From assembly GCA_023313575.1 (NCBI GenBank), contig JAJTTP010000013.1, forward strand, positions 744,001 to 808,000: a stretch of DNA of 64,000 nt, written 5' to 3'. The notes beneath the pieces were generated by a model. The model searched no databases and was not told where the DNA came from. It saw only the letters and a program-made list of their open reading frames with translations. This DNA comes from Eutypella sp. D-1 (Eukaryota > Ascomycota > Sordariomycetes > Xylariales > Diatrypaceae). Position 1 is the stretch's first letter. Each line of letters opens with the position of its first letter. Below, piece after piece: positions 1 through 13,040 of this stretch. Position numbers and translations under genes: made by a program.

Positions 1-473
1 CCGACTTTTTAAAACTTAATGCATTATAACTTTATAAAAAGTAAATTTATAACGAATTTATTTATCCGTAAAGGATTAAGTATAACTTTAAAAATTAAAA
101 GTTATTTTTATTTATAAAAAATAATAAAAAATACCGATTTAAAGGGTTTATTAAAAGGTTTTTTAAGCACTTTTATTAAAAGATGAAATTAATTGTTTTT
201 TTTTATAATTTTAAGTTAATAATTAAAACATTTAAACAACTAGGTATATAAAAAATTTATAAGCTTTTTATATATTTTTTCCTTTTTATATTTAATATTA
301 TCTTTATATATATATAAAAACAATTTCCTGACATTTTACCCGTTTAATTAAAACTTTTAATCTTTTTTTATTCAAAAAAAGTAAAAACGTTTTTTAATTT
401 ACAGCATATATTAATAAACTTAATATGGCATTAAATTTTATTTAAGTTATAATTTATCCGGTTAATTAAAAAA
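1..473. other. AT-rich RIP-decayed sequence, unidentified
   Basis: Very AT-rich, stop-dense in all frames, with scarce CpA and retained CpG. No gene or recognisable domain seen. It ends at the first solo LTR. Confidence 0.7.
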
Positions 474-901
474 TGTTATAACTTAATTAAGTTATTAAGT
501 TTAAATAAAATTAATATAAATAATCCTTAACCATGGTATTAAAAGGGATAGCTATAATAAAATAAGCTATACTTAAGTTATATAATAAAAAAAGATAGCC
601 TGGATAACTTAACTATCCCAGTGATTTTAAATAGCCTGGATAGCTTAATTATTTTAACGATTTAACATTTAACATTATATTCCGGTATTAAGAATAAACA
701 ATATAAATAATATATAATTATATTTTTTACTTTTTTTTAAGATAATTTTTAAGCTTATTAATTTATAATATAATTTAATTATTTAAAGCGCTTTTTTATT
801 ATTATTATTAAACGGAATTATTTATTATTTAAATCTTTTAATATTTTTATTAATATAAACCCTTGTTTAAATTATAAGTTAAAAATAAACCGGCCGTTAT
901 A
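474..901 (+). repeat. Solo LTR (copy A) of the chromovirus family
   Basis: A 428-bp copy of the LTR that flanks the two gypsy elements in this window. It begins TGTTATAAC, contains the conserved CCATGG block near its start, and ends CCGGCCGTTATA, where the ancestral terminal CA has become TA. The flanks are aaaaa (469-473) and aaaag (902-906), which fit a 5-bp target duplication with one G-to-A change. No internal element sequence follows, so it is a solo LTR left by LTR-LTR recombination. Confidence 0.85.
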
Positions 902-1958
902 AAAAGCAGTTACGAGATTAATTTATATAACACTTAGTTATTTAATTTATTAAATTAAAAAGAAATCGGATTTATATCGTAACAAACACGGATAAAAAAC
1001 ATAATATAATAATTTAATCGTAAAGTTTTAAAACAGGAATAAAATAAAAAGGGTTAATTAAAAAGGATTATACTTTAAATATAATAATTATTATTAACCC
1101 GCTTCTTTTTATAAATAATTTTTTATATTAAGTTATATTTTTTTATAACCGTTTTATTTTATATAAGCCGTATAAAACCTTTTTATTTAAATTCTTCTAT
1201 ATTAAAATAAAAGTTAATTTTAACTTTATAAAACGTATATCGGTATATACGTGTTTATTAAATTTAATATATTTAACCATTTTTAAAAAAGGTTATTGCT
1301 ATTTATAAATACGGCACGTTTATAATAATTTATTAAAAATTAATCGTTATTTAAAGAGTTAACGTAAAATAAAATCGTATATATTTAAAAACATACCTTT
1401 TAAATAAATTAATAATAAAAAAATAAATTAAATATACCGTTAATTAATAAAAGTAACTTTTAATAAAAATGCTTTTAAAAATATTATCGAAAGTTATTTA
1501 AATTATCGATATATTTATAAAAATAACACTGTTTTTAACTACGTAACTTTATAAAAATAATTAGCTTATTTTATATTTAAGCATAATACTTTATAAATAT
1601 AATAAGCCCGAGGTTAATATATATTAAAATATATATTTTAATATTATTTAAAAGATTTATCGTTATATTATAAAAACAGTAACGGTTAAAAAAATATAAG
1701 TTAATAAAATAATTACTTATATTAGCTGCCGGTAACTTTAATAAGTAATAATTATAAAAAACCTTTTTATAACACGTTTTAAAATAATTTTTTATATATA
1801 TAAATTTTAAGTTTAAATAATTTATATATCTTTTTTATTTATACTTTTATTTAAAATAAACTTAAATATCCGTTACCGATAAAACATTTATAAATTAAAT
1901 ATTAAAATTATTAATAATAATCGATAATAAAGTTTAAATTTTTTTTTAATTAACATTT
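902..1958. other. AT-rich RIP-decayed sequence, unidentified
   Basis: No ORF of note and no domain recognised. Composition is the same as the surrounding block. Confidence 0.6.
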
Positions 1959-2748
1959 TATTATAACCTGGTTAAGTTATTAAGCTTAAATAAAATTAAT
2001 ATAAATAATCTTTAACCATGGTATTAAAACAAATAGCCACGATAAAATAAGCTATACTTAAGTTACGTAATAAAAAGGATAACTTAAATAACTTAGTTAT
2101 TTTAATAATTTAACATTTAATATTATATTCCGGTATTAAAAATAAAAAATATAAATAAATAAATAATTATATTTCTTACCTCTTTTTTAATTAATGTTTA
2201 AGCTTATTAATTTATAATATAATTTAATTATTTAAAACGTTTTTTATTATTATTATTAAACGTAATTATTTATTATTTAAAACCTTTAATACTTTTATTA
2301 ATATAAACCCTTATTTAAATTATAAGTTAAAAATAAACCGGCCGTGTTATAACCTGCTTAGGTTATTAGGCTTAAATAAGATTAGCATAAACAATCCCTA
2401 ACCATGGCATTAAAAAAGATAGCCACGATAAAATAAGCTATATTTAAGTTATATAATAAAAAGAATAATTAAAATAACTAGTTATTTTAATAAAATTAAT
2501 ATTTAATATTATATTTCGGTATTAAAAATAAAAGATATAAATAATAAATAATTATATTTATTACCCTTTTTTTTAAATAACTTTTAAACTTATTAATTTA
2601 TAATATAATTTAATTATTTAAAATATTCTTTTTTATTATTATCATTAAATATAATTACTTATTATTTAAAACCTTTAATACTTTTATTAATATAAACCCT
2701 TATTTAAATTATTAATTAAAAATAAACCGGCCGTTATAAGCCGTTATA
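1959..2748 (+). repeat. Solo LTR (copy B), interrupted by a nested LTR
   Basis: The LTR runs 1959-2344, is interrupted by copy C (2345-2738), and its last five bases (ttata) resume at 2744-2748. The first dinucleotide is TA instead of TG. Its own target duplication is cattt (1954-1958) against tattt (2749-2753), differing by one C-to-T at a CpA site, which is a RIP change inside the duplication. Confidence 0.85.
2345..2738 (+). repeat. Solo LTR (copy C) nested in copy B
   Basis: A 394-bp LTR of the same family, from TGTTATAACC to CCGTTATA, lacking about 35 bp of the central section seen in other copies. It is flanked by ggccg (2340-2344) and agccg (2739-2743), a 5-bp target duplication with one G-to-A change that lies within the final bases of copy B. 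Confidence 0.85.
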
Positions 2749-5700
2749 TATTTATAATACCGTTATTAAAAATATATCGAATTAAAATATTTTTCGATAT
2801 TAAGTTTATATAATATAACGTTATATAAATTATAATGTTTAATTTAAACGTATAAGTTTAACTTAAAGCAGTTTATGTATTTCGGATAAATATAAATAAA
2901 AATTAAATATTATTTTAAATTATATATTCATTAATTATAAAGTAAATATATAAAATATTAATGGTTATTTTAAAATTTATACGGTATAACTCCCCGGAAT
3001 TTAAAGCATTTTATTAATAAATAAGTCTTTAAGTCTCGGGTTTTATCCTTTTTTTTAATTATTATATAATATTCGGGATAAGTAATAAAATTATATACGG
3101 TATAAGTTTTATAAGGGTATATGTTATAAGGCCTTATTAGGATTTACCATATATAAATGGCTTAAATAAATGGGTTAATTTATATTTAAATATAAGCTCG
3201 AATCGCCTTAACGAAAAAAGAAAAAAAAAGGGTAAGGTATTTCCTTAAATGATTATCTTTTATCTTAAACGTAAATATTAAGCAGGTTAAAGGATTACTT
3301 ATTATTACGTTATTTAACGGTAGAAAAAACGTTATCGGAAAAACTAAAACGGTCCTTAACCTGCTTAATAAAGGCTTAATCCTGCCTTAAGATAATATCG
3401 CATTTTTAAGGTTAGATTTAATGCGTAAAAGCAATAATAACGGCATACTTTTTTTATAAATATATGTAATTTTTAAATTTAATATAAAGGCTTAACGTAC
3501 CGATTCCTTTTACTGTTACAGTTATAATATAATTAGTTTTCCGACGTAAAAAAGCAAAAGTAATCGATGGTTTAATAAATCGATGGATAAATGGTACATA
3601 TCTTAATGTGGCTGAAATTTTAATTAATATGTTTTTTCTTAATAATATTTAAAAAGAGATAAAATAAGCCGTTATTAAAATGTAATTCCATAATTATAAA
3701 AAGGCCATAATAATAAGCAGTAAGCATTGGCAACCCCGTAAAAAAGGGCTTTTAAATTTAGTATGTTATTATAATATTAACCGTAAAAACCAGATTTAAA
3801 AATAAAGATAGGAGTTTGTTTATTAATAATATATAATTAAAAGGGAGAAGCTTTAAATATTATTATAGCACTTTAATAAAATATTAAAATTAATAATATA
3901 GTTTTTAAATATAAGGCATAATAATAAGGTAGTAACGAAATTTAAATAAAATAAAAGCAGTAAATCTGGTAAAAAGTTTATTAATTATAAAGTTATATTA
4001 TTTATAATAATAATATTTTGTAATAATAATATTAAAATAATTATTATTAAAACATATTTTAATTAGCTTATTTATATATAAAATATTAATTCCGACTTAA
4101 AAAAGATTTTTAATGTAATTAAAACGTAATGGCGGAAACGAAACGTAATAATTACCTTTAATAAATTTCATTATATAATAATTATTTTATTTTTAAAAAC
4201 TTATTTATCGATCTTTTTAACGCTTTACGTCTTTTTATTTTCTAATATATATTTTTTAACGGCTTAAATCGAGATGTTTATTATAATAAAAATCGATCGG
4301 GGCTTTATGTATTTATAACGGTTATTAATATTGTAAACGTTATAAAAATCATGGTTATTATTTTTTTACCTTTTTTTCGGTAAGTCAGGCATAATTTTAT
4401 AAGGTTTAAATAATATTTTATAATATTTCCGGGCCTTTATGCTATCTTTAAAGCCTGCTCGGGTAATAAGCTTTTTTTAATTAATTTATTTAAAGATTTT
4501 ATTAATTATTATTATTTAACTTAAAAAGACGGACCGAGAAATTTAAAATGGCTTACTTTTAGCTTTTTAAAAAAACATCCTTATAATTTAGCTAAAGTAT
4601 TTATATCGTTAATAATAATAAGTAAATCGGTAGCCGCGGTTATTATTTTATTTTTTTAAGGTTTTTTTATTATTTATAATATCGTTAAATTAATAAAAAA
4701 ATATAAGTAAAAATAATAAGTTATAAGGTTTTATAATAAAAATAATTAAAAAAGAAAAAGTATAAAAATTATGTAAAAATTACGAAATAAAAGTGATTTA
4801 GTTTTTTATAATTATTTAATGCTTTAGTAATAAATTTTTAAACGGCAGTTTTATAATAATAACGTAATTAAAAATAAAATTTTAACTGTTAACGCTTTTA
4901 TATACCCCACTTAAAACTTATTTTAATAATGGAAATATATAAATTAAATAATTTCGATTAATTATAATAAGATAAAAAGTGGGGTGCCCGGGACGGATCG
5001 TATTTTAAAATTTAAAACTAATAAGTCCGGACTTAGTTATTTACGTATAAAACTAAAGCTGTAATTACGGTTAAAAATAAAACCAGTTTTAATATCTTAT
5101 GCATTAATTAAGTAAAACTTTAATCGAAAATAAATTTTAATAAAAATAATTATTATAATAACATTTTTTAATAAATAATATATATTATAATTAATAATAA
5201 ATTTTACTTTTTTATAAAACCGATTTATATATTTTTTACTTTCCGACCTGGATTAAATAACGCTTTTTATATTTTTAATATTATGTTTTATTATATTTTA
5301 TTTATAAACGTTATTAACCGGCAGGAATATAATTTAAGATCTTTTTTTTAAATAAATATTATTAATAAACGGGAGTTTAAAATGTTATTTATATTTAATT
5401 TTTATTAAAATTATTATAATAAGGTTTTGAAATTTATAAGCTTTTTTTAATAAGGTCGCCCGTTACCCGTTACCTGTTACCCATTACTTGTTATTTATTA
5501 CTTATTACTTATTGTCGGTTATTATAACCTTTTTATAACTGCCGTATTTTATCTTAATAACCTTTTTTTTTTATTTTTTCCATCTTTTTTATATACCATT
5601 AGCCCGACCGTAAGCTTTTTTTTTTTTTATTATATTAACCAAGGCTTAAATTAAGTAAGAAAAAGGTCCAGTTTATCCATTTCCGCATTTACCTTTAACG

Positions 5701-7859
5701 TACCTTATTATAATCTTTAAGTAAAAATCTTATATTAACTAGCACTTCGGTAACGTTAAGATATATCCCGCCCGTTTTTTATTCCTTGCGATAAGTAAAA
5801 TTAGCCGTATTTTAGCAATTTTTTATAAACGCTTTTTATACATTTAATAATTATTATATATTCGGTTTTAACGAAATAATTATAACTTTAAAAACTAATT
5901 AATTAAGTTACGGGGATAATTTCACCAGTTTTTTATATATCGGATTATAATCCTTTTTAACCGTTACTTAATTTTTATAACCTGTTTTTTTTTATAAAGG
6001 AAGGCGTTTTATATATATGTATAACCATATTATTTATTCAGCAGGCTAATATTAATTAACTTTGCTTTTTCCTTTTTAAAATCCTATTACCTTTTTTACT
6101 TATCTTTTAAACGTAATAATAAAGCATCGCCCCCCGAATATCGATTATATTATCGTATATATTATTAATTATTAAAACCGGCCGATTAAAGTTATATTAA
6201 ATACGTTTTTAAATAAACGCGGGGTAACCGTTATAATTTAAAATTTAAATTATTATAATTATAACCCGATAAGAAAATATTTATTAAATAAAAATAAATT
6301 ACTTTTAACTAAGCTTTTTATATTTAATAAAACGTAATAAATCCGTTTTTAAAATAAGTTCGAATAATTAATTATTAATATTTAAACGGGCATAACGATA
6401 TTATTATATTTTAAAGGTTTAACGCTATTATTATTTATTTTATATATAAACCGATTTATAAACGTTATTAAAAACGATTTAAATCCGGAAATAAACGATT
6501 TAAAAAGTATATATAACGTAATAACACCGCCTTTAATATTTATAACGCCGGTAACGGTTTTTAAACCCGGTATTAAGTTATAGCTTACGAAATAAAAAGG
6601 TGTTAAATACGCCCCGTAATTTTATATTTTTTAAACCAGTGGATTTAAAAATTTAACGTTTTAAATAAAAAGATAAAAAATTTAATTATAATTATTATTA
6701 TAAATCGGTTTAAGCAAATAATAAAATTAAACGGTTACGTATTTCCGAGATACCGGCTTTTTAAGTTATAATATTTTTTATTATAAATATAATTCCGATT
6801 ATAATTATAATGAATATATATTTAATTTTTAAATCGATAAAATTTATTTCGGTTATTTTAAATAAGTTAATAACTTTTTTAAACGCATTATAAATATACG
6901 CAAGCAATACCCCGTTATTTATTATTTACCGAGGCGTATTATAAATATTATAACGCCTTTAAATAACCCGTTTAATAATCCGGTTTTATAATTATACGGC
7001 AAATCCGATAAAAATTATAATTTAAAAACCTGGAATAAAGTTTAAACGGAGGAAAACAGTTATTAACGATAAAATGTAAAAAACGTTATATTTTAAAAAG
7101 TCGATATCATTTTTAATAAAGTTATCCGTAATTACGAAACGAAATAATAAAAAAAAGGTTTTTTTATAACATAAAAAAGTTTTAATATAGCGGAAGCTTT
7201 ATAAAAGCTCGGTTTATAAAAATATTTCCGATGTTTTAAAAAAACTATAAACGTTAAACGGTTAAATTACGGTAATATAATATAAGGTTATTATATCTTA
7301 CTTGTAATTAGTAAAAAACGAATTTATATATGCCGCCGTAAATTTAAAACTTTTTATCTGGGATTAAGTTAAAATAAAATAAAAGCTGAAGCTAATAAAT
7401 TAAAATTAAAGATTTAAAAACGTTATAATACCGCCTTTACGACGTAAAAAGAAAGCCAGTTTCGGCTTAAAAAATATTATTTGTTTTAACCCCGAAAAGG
7501 ATTTAAATAACAGCTTAAATAAAAAGGTTTTATTAGCTTATAAACGTTAATAAATTACGGGTAAAATTAAACTTATTAACCGGTTTTTATTTAATAATAA
7601 TATTAAAAGTTATTTTATAAATTTAATCGAACGTAATAAGGTAACCGACAATAAAATTAAAAATAAGCGCGAAATAAATTTATTAATTACCAGGGTTAAT
7701 AACTTTATAGCTTTAAAAAACGATACCGATAAAAAAGCATACCGGCGGCAAATTAAAGATATTAATAAGCGTTTTATTAACCGTAATATTTTTTTAAAAA
7801 ATTAAAAGAATTTATGCCGTATATTTTAATATCGTAAAGATATTAAAAATTATAAACTT
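2749..7859. other. AT-rich RIP-decayed sequence, unidentified
   Basis: About 5 kb with stops in every frame. I could not assign any transposon domain. It holds the degenerate heptamer array at 5460-5515. The part from about 6.1 kb onward may be the upstream section of the helicase-like relic that follows, since CpG is frequent in both. Confidence 0.5.
5460..5515 (+). repeat. Eight-unit heptamer repeat with graded C-to-T decay
   Basis: Eight consecutive 7-mers derived from CCGTTAC. The first two are perfect, then CTGTTAC, CCATTAC, TTGTTAT, TTATTAC, TTATTAC and TTATTGT. Most differences are C-to-T or G-to-A transitions. It is not a known telomere repeat. Confidence 0.7.
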
Positions 7860-10060
7860 ATTAAATTTAAATTAATGCTTTCCGGTTATTAAAAACATAT
7901 TATTTAATAATTATTTATTTAATTCCCGTTTTAAAGCGTACCCGGTAATTATTTCGGCGATAAAATAGTTTTAAATATAACGGTTAAGGTATTTCTTGTT
8001 TTTATTTTATTTACTTTTATTAAAAAAAGTTACATTAAGGTTTAAAATTATTAAAGCAGTAACAAAATAATCGGTAACCGCGGGCATTTTTTTAAGGATT
8101 AGATAAATTTAACGGATACGGTTTGCCTTAATTAATATTTTATACCTTCCGGTTTATTTTATCCGTATATTTAATTAAAAGAAACATATTTTATTATTAC
8201 GGAGCTGCCATTTTTATTTATTATTTATTTCGCCCCCCGATTATAATTTATAAATAACGCCGTAAATTCGAAAACCTAATTAACCGTAACTATTTTATTA
8301 TAAAAGAACTTCAGCTTTTTATTTTATATAGCGATTTAAAAAATAATAAAACGTATTATTATAATAACCGTTACGTTTAAATAACGATAGCTAAATTTAC
8401 CGAATTATATATTAATAAAAACGGATAATTAAATTATTACCTTAAAAATAAAGATGGTTTTAATAACTGGTTTTTACTAACCAGTTTTTCCGGGGTAACA
8501 GGTTTATTTACGGCATATAATAATATATATATTATTTACTTAAGTAATAGGTTTAATAAAAAGCGTAAAAATATAACTTTTATTATTAACAGCCTGGCCG
8601 CTTTATTTAATCTTTTCGATAAAACATATAATTATTAAAATATATTATTTAATCCGATTTAGCCGTACGCCTTTTTAAAACGTATTATACGTAAATTATA
8701 AAAGCTAATTATAATAATCTCTATATCCGGTTTAATCTCGGACGGCGGTTTATATTAATTAATTAATACCGTTAATTATATCCTTTATATTAAAAGTAAG
8801 TATAAAAACGGTACGCTTTAAATTAATAGCATTATTTATATAATTTAATTAAAAAAGAAAAAAAGCAATTAAAATTATTTTTTATAAAACCATTATATAA
8901 TAAATAAACCGAAAATTAAAACAGAAATAAAGAAACGTAAAACGTTTATAATTAAATTAATAAAAAAGCTTATTTTTTACGTTTTAATAACTTGCCGGAA
9001 TTAAAACGAATTTTACGGCTAAACGATTAATAACGACGGTAAAAAAATAATAATCGACCACGTCCGGTATAACATAATTAACGGATCCGGCCGTAACGTT
9101 TTTTATAAATTAATAACGTAAATTTAAACCTATATCGGACAGGTATTTAAAAAAAAGCATAATATTTAAATAACCGGAGGTAAAAAAAGGGCCGAGCCGA
9201 CCCGGTAAAATATCGAGCTTAAATATTTTAAAAGTTAAAATAATAATATAATAGCCATACGGTTAAATAAAGCCGGAAATCGGGCCTGGATATAATTACT
9301 TTATATTAATATTTATTTAAAAGTTGCTTATTTTTATTTAAACGGCTTAATTACCGAGAAAGGTTTAAAGCATAATAATATTAACCGTTACAGTAATAAA
9401 GTTTATTTAACAGCGATAAATACCGGTTAAAAAAGCTTTTTACGGAAATTAACCGAATCCCCGTTTTAACCGTACCGTACTTAACTTATAAACTAATTTT
9501 TTAAATTTATTAAATTTTATAAATACGTTAAAAGGATATTAATTTATAAGAAATATTAATTTAATATTAATAACTTTATCCTTACGGATAACATAAACGT
9601 TTAATATATAATCGTTTTTTTTAACTCGGTTATTTTTAATTTTATTACGTTTATATTATCTTATAAAAAATATCCGAATATCCAGGTTATAATTATTAAT
9701 AAACGTACCCGCGGCATAATAATACCGGACGTTTTTAATTACGGGCGTTAAAAAATAATAAATAACTTAATATTTAATTATATAAAAAAATTACGTAATA
9801 AAATTATTATTTTAATATATCGTATTTACGGCACCGCGTTTAATATATAACGTGCAAATTATTACATATTATTAAAGCCGGTTTATAATATTAAAAAAAA
9901 ATAAACAACGGCTTATATTAATTAATAAAGTTAATGTATAAAGCTAATTATTATACGGCTTTATAATAAACGTAACTTATTAAAGATATTAAAACGCGTT
10001 CGTTATTAAAATTAAAATAATATAAAAACTTAATAAACGTAAAGCATTTATTAAAATAAT
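7860..10060 (+). pseudogene. RIP-decayed SNF2/superfamily-2 helicase-like relic
   Basis: Reading through the stops gives a segment at 7956-7988 that fits a Walker A motif (GDK-x-V-L-N-x-TVK where SNF2 proteins have GDxMGLGKTV). The best evidence is at 9854-9930: frame 9854 gives ANYYILLKPVYN, then stop-TTAYIN-stop-stop-S-stop, then IRLYNKRNLL. Restoring CAA/CGA for TAA mentally matches the SNF2 helicase C-terminal block (A-N-x-x-I-L-L-x-P, then Q-x-x-x-R-x-x-R-x-GQ, then x-x-R-L). A segment near 9053-9110 could cover the DExH region but is weak. The Walker A part is in a different frame from the C-terminal part, so introns or indels intervene. It could be a captured host gene or helicase-bearing mobile DNA. 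Confidence 0.5.
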
Positions 10061-13040
10061 TTTATATAATAACTTAAAATATAACCGCGCAACGAATAAA
10101 CGTTATATAAAAAACGATAAAAATAATATATAATTCGGCTTTAAGTAATTATTTTATTATTAAATAAAATAAGTTATTAACGTAAATAGCTATATAAAAT
10201 ATAAAAATAAATGCTTAAGTGGTTAATATATTTATTATTTTACATCTTATATATAACTTACCCGTTTTTAATATATATAAAATATATTTAAAAACATTAC
10301 CCGTTAAATGTTGCCATCCTTTATGGATATATAGCTAATACTTCTGGCCGGTAAATAATAAAGTGGTTATATTATGTTTTAATCTTTATTTAAACCCGGG
10401 AGAAATACGGTAAAGAAACGTTAAGAATTACTCGCATTTATATAAGAAACGTAAAAGATTTAAGCGCTTGCTTTAAAATAATAACAGTTTTATTTATAAT
10501 AAAGATTATTTAAATAATAATTACTTTTTTATAAGGACTTTTTTATTTATTAATAACCTTTAAATCCTTTTAAACATCGTAAAAAACTTATATTATTTAG
10601 AAATATAGCTTTTTATTTATTTTTTACTGGAGCCTACCTTCCGGAAATATAAGCCTTTATAATTTATTAATATAAGGTATTAAAAGCTGATAAAATAAGG
10701 TGAAATATTTTATTACGGTTTATAAGAAATATTCTTTTATTATAACCGTATTAAGTTTTGAATGGATTAATTTTTTATTATTTTTATAATTTTAACTTTT
10801 AAAAATCTTTAAAACTTTACCTTTATTTAGCCCGTTATAATAAACGTAAATTTAAAAAAACATTTAAAAAAATAATTTAAAGTTATGCATAAAAAAATAA
10901 AGCTTATTACGAAAGATACCGATCGTTATAAAAACCTTTATACCGGTCCTTCCTTTAACGCCTAATAATCCTTACCGGTTTACGGCGATAATAAAATTAA
11001 AATTTATTAAAAAAATAAAATAAAATATGCTTTTTTTATTTTTAATAAATATAAAGTTATTAATTAAAATATCTTTATAAAAGAAACCGGCCCGGTATAA
11101 TAATTTATAACTTTTAATATATGTTTTAAATGTAATAAATAAACGGCCGGGGAATTTATTTTATAAATAAGCTTTTTATAATTATAAAAAACGATATAAT
11201 AATATATCCGATTTAATAATATAAAATTATTACTAAGCTTTATCGGAAATATCGAACGCGATTATTTAATAAAAAGTATAATAATATTAATTTAATTAAA
11301 AGATCGTTTTTAACCGGTAACGTTATTTTATAAAATAATAAAAATATTAAGCCCCCCCGGTAAGGCTAAATATTATTAGCAATAATTAAAAGCTTTTTTA
11401 ATATTTAACCTTTTCCGGATACTTTTTTATATATTATCCGTTTTATTATTTAAAAAATAAATCGTTTCGTAATAATAATATTTAGTTATATAATAAACGT
11501 TTTTATTAAATATTTCCCGAAAAAGCTTATTTTTTTTATTATGTTAAGAATTTTATTATAAATCCTTAATTATAAACGTAATAAACAGGTTTTATTCCGG
11601 GCGGGTTTTTTAATATGTTATTACTTATTTTCCGATATAAAACGTTCGTAATATAATATAATTAATAATAAAACGTTTTAATATACCGTCCCGTTTTATT
11701 TCGATATACCGTTAATTATTTAATACGATAATAATAAAATTAAACTTTAATTATTCCTTATTCGTTTATAAAAAGCCGAAAATAATCGATATAAATTAAA
11801 GGTTATTTTAATTAATATTAAAACGCGCCGAAAAAATAAAGTTAAAATAATTAAACTTTTATACGCGTATAAAAAGCCCGTAAAAAATAAAAGCTAAAAT
11901 AAAGTAACGGGTATTTTAATTAATAAATATTTTTTTTACGTATTTTTTAATATCAGTTTATATTAAAGGTTAAAAGTTTTATTTTAAATTATTTTTTAAT
12001 TTACCGGGTATAAAAATTTAAAACTAATATATAATAACGCCGGGGTAATTTATAATATTAATATCCAGCTTACGTTTTACCGTAAAACCTAGGAATAATT
12101 TATACGGCTTTATTATTAATTTTTATAAAAATATTATTAATTTATAACGCGGTATTTATTATATAACCTTTTAAATTAACTTATTAAGCTAGTATTAAAC
12201 CGTTTTGTTTTTAAAACATTTTCGGGTTAATTAGTTTATTTTTAATCGAAAAATAGCTTTAACTTTTAATAACATTTTTTAAAAACGGCTTCGGATATTT
12301 TATTAAGTTTTTAAATGTTACCGAAAATAACTTTATAAAAATCCGGGATATTAACATATATAAGGTTAAAATTAATTTTTAACATATTATTTATATTTCT
12401 TTAAAATTTTAAAAAGTTAATAATACCGTTTATATTACGGGATAACGGGGTTTATTAAATAAAAAATATAATAAGTTAAAAAGGCGGTATTAATTCGGTA
12501 ACGGCGTAATAAATTTAGTTTTATATTTTATCGTTATATTTATTAATAAAAACTGTAATTAAAAAAGGCTTTATTCGGTTTAAATTAAAAGCATTAAAAT
12601 CGAGTGCATCGGCAATTAATAAAATGTTAAAAAATAAGTTTTAACGGTATTTTATAAACTGAAATAAGCGGCTAATTAAATAAGTTAAAATCGTTATTAA
12701 AAGACTTAAGATATCCTTTATATATATAAGTTAATAAAGGATATCCCAGGAGAAAATAACCTGTTACTTATGCTTATTTACCTTTTATAACTTAATTAAA
12801 AAAGTTAAGGCTTTATTCCGGATAAGTAGTAAAAAAGGATTTATAAAAGGCTTAAAAGTAATTATTAATAAGGTTTATTTAAATAATTTTAAAATATAAT
12901 AATATTATAATAAAATATGTAAATTGTTTATAATAAAGATTAAGCTATAAAGCTGTTAAATAAATTATAATAATTATTAATATTTAAAGGGATAAATAAT
13001 GCAATAATAATATATTATATATATAACGTCTTAATAATAA
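10061..13040. other. AT-rich RIP-decayed sequence, unidentified
   Basis: No gene or domain recognised. It contains a short perfect hairpin (gatatccttta at 12710-12720 pairing with taaaggatatc at 12735-12745). AT content drops abruptly at about 13040. Confidence 0.55.
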
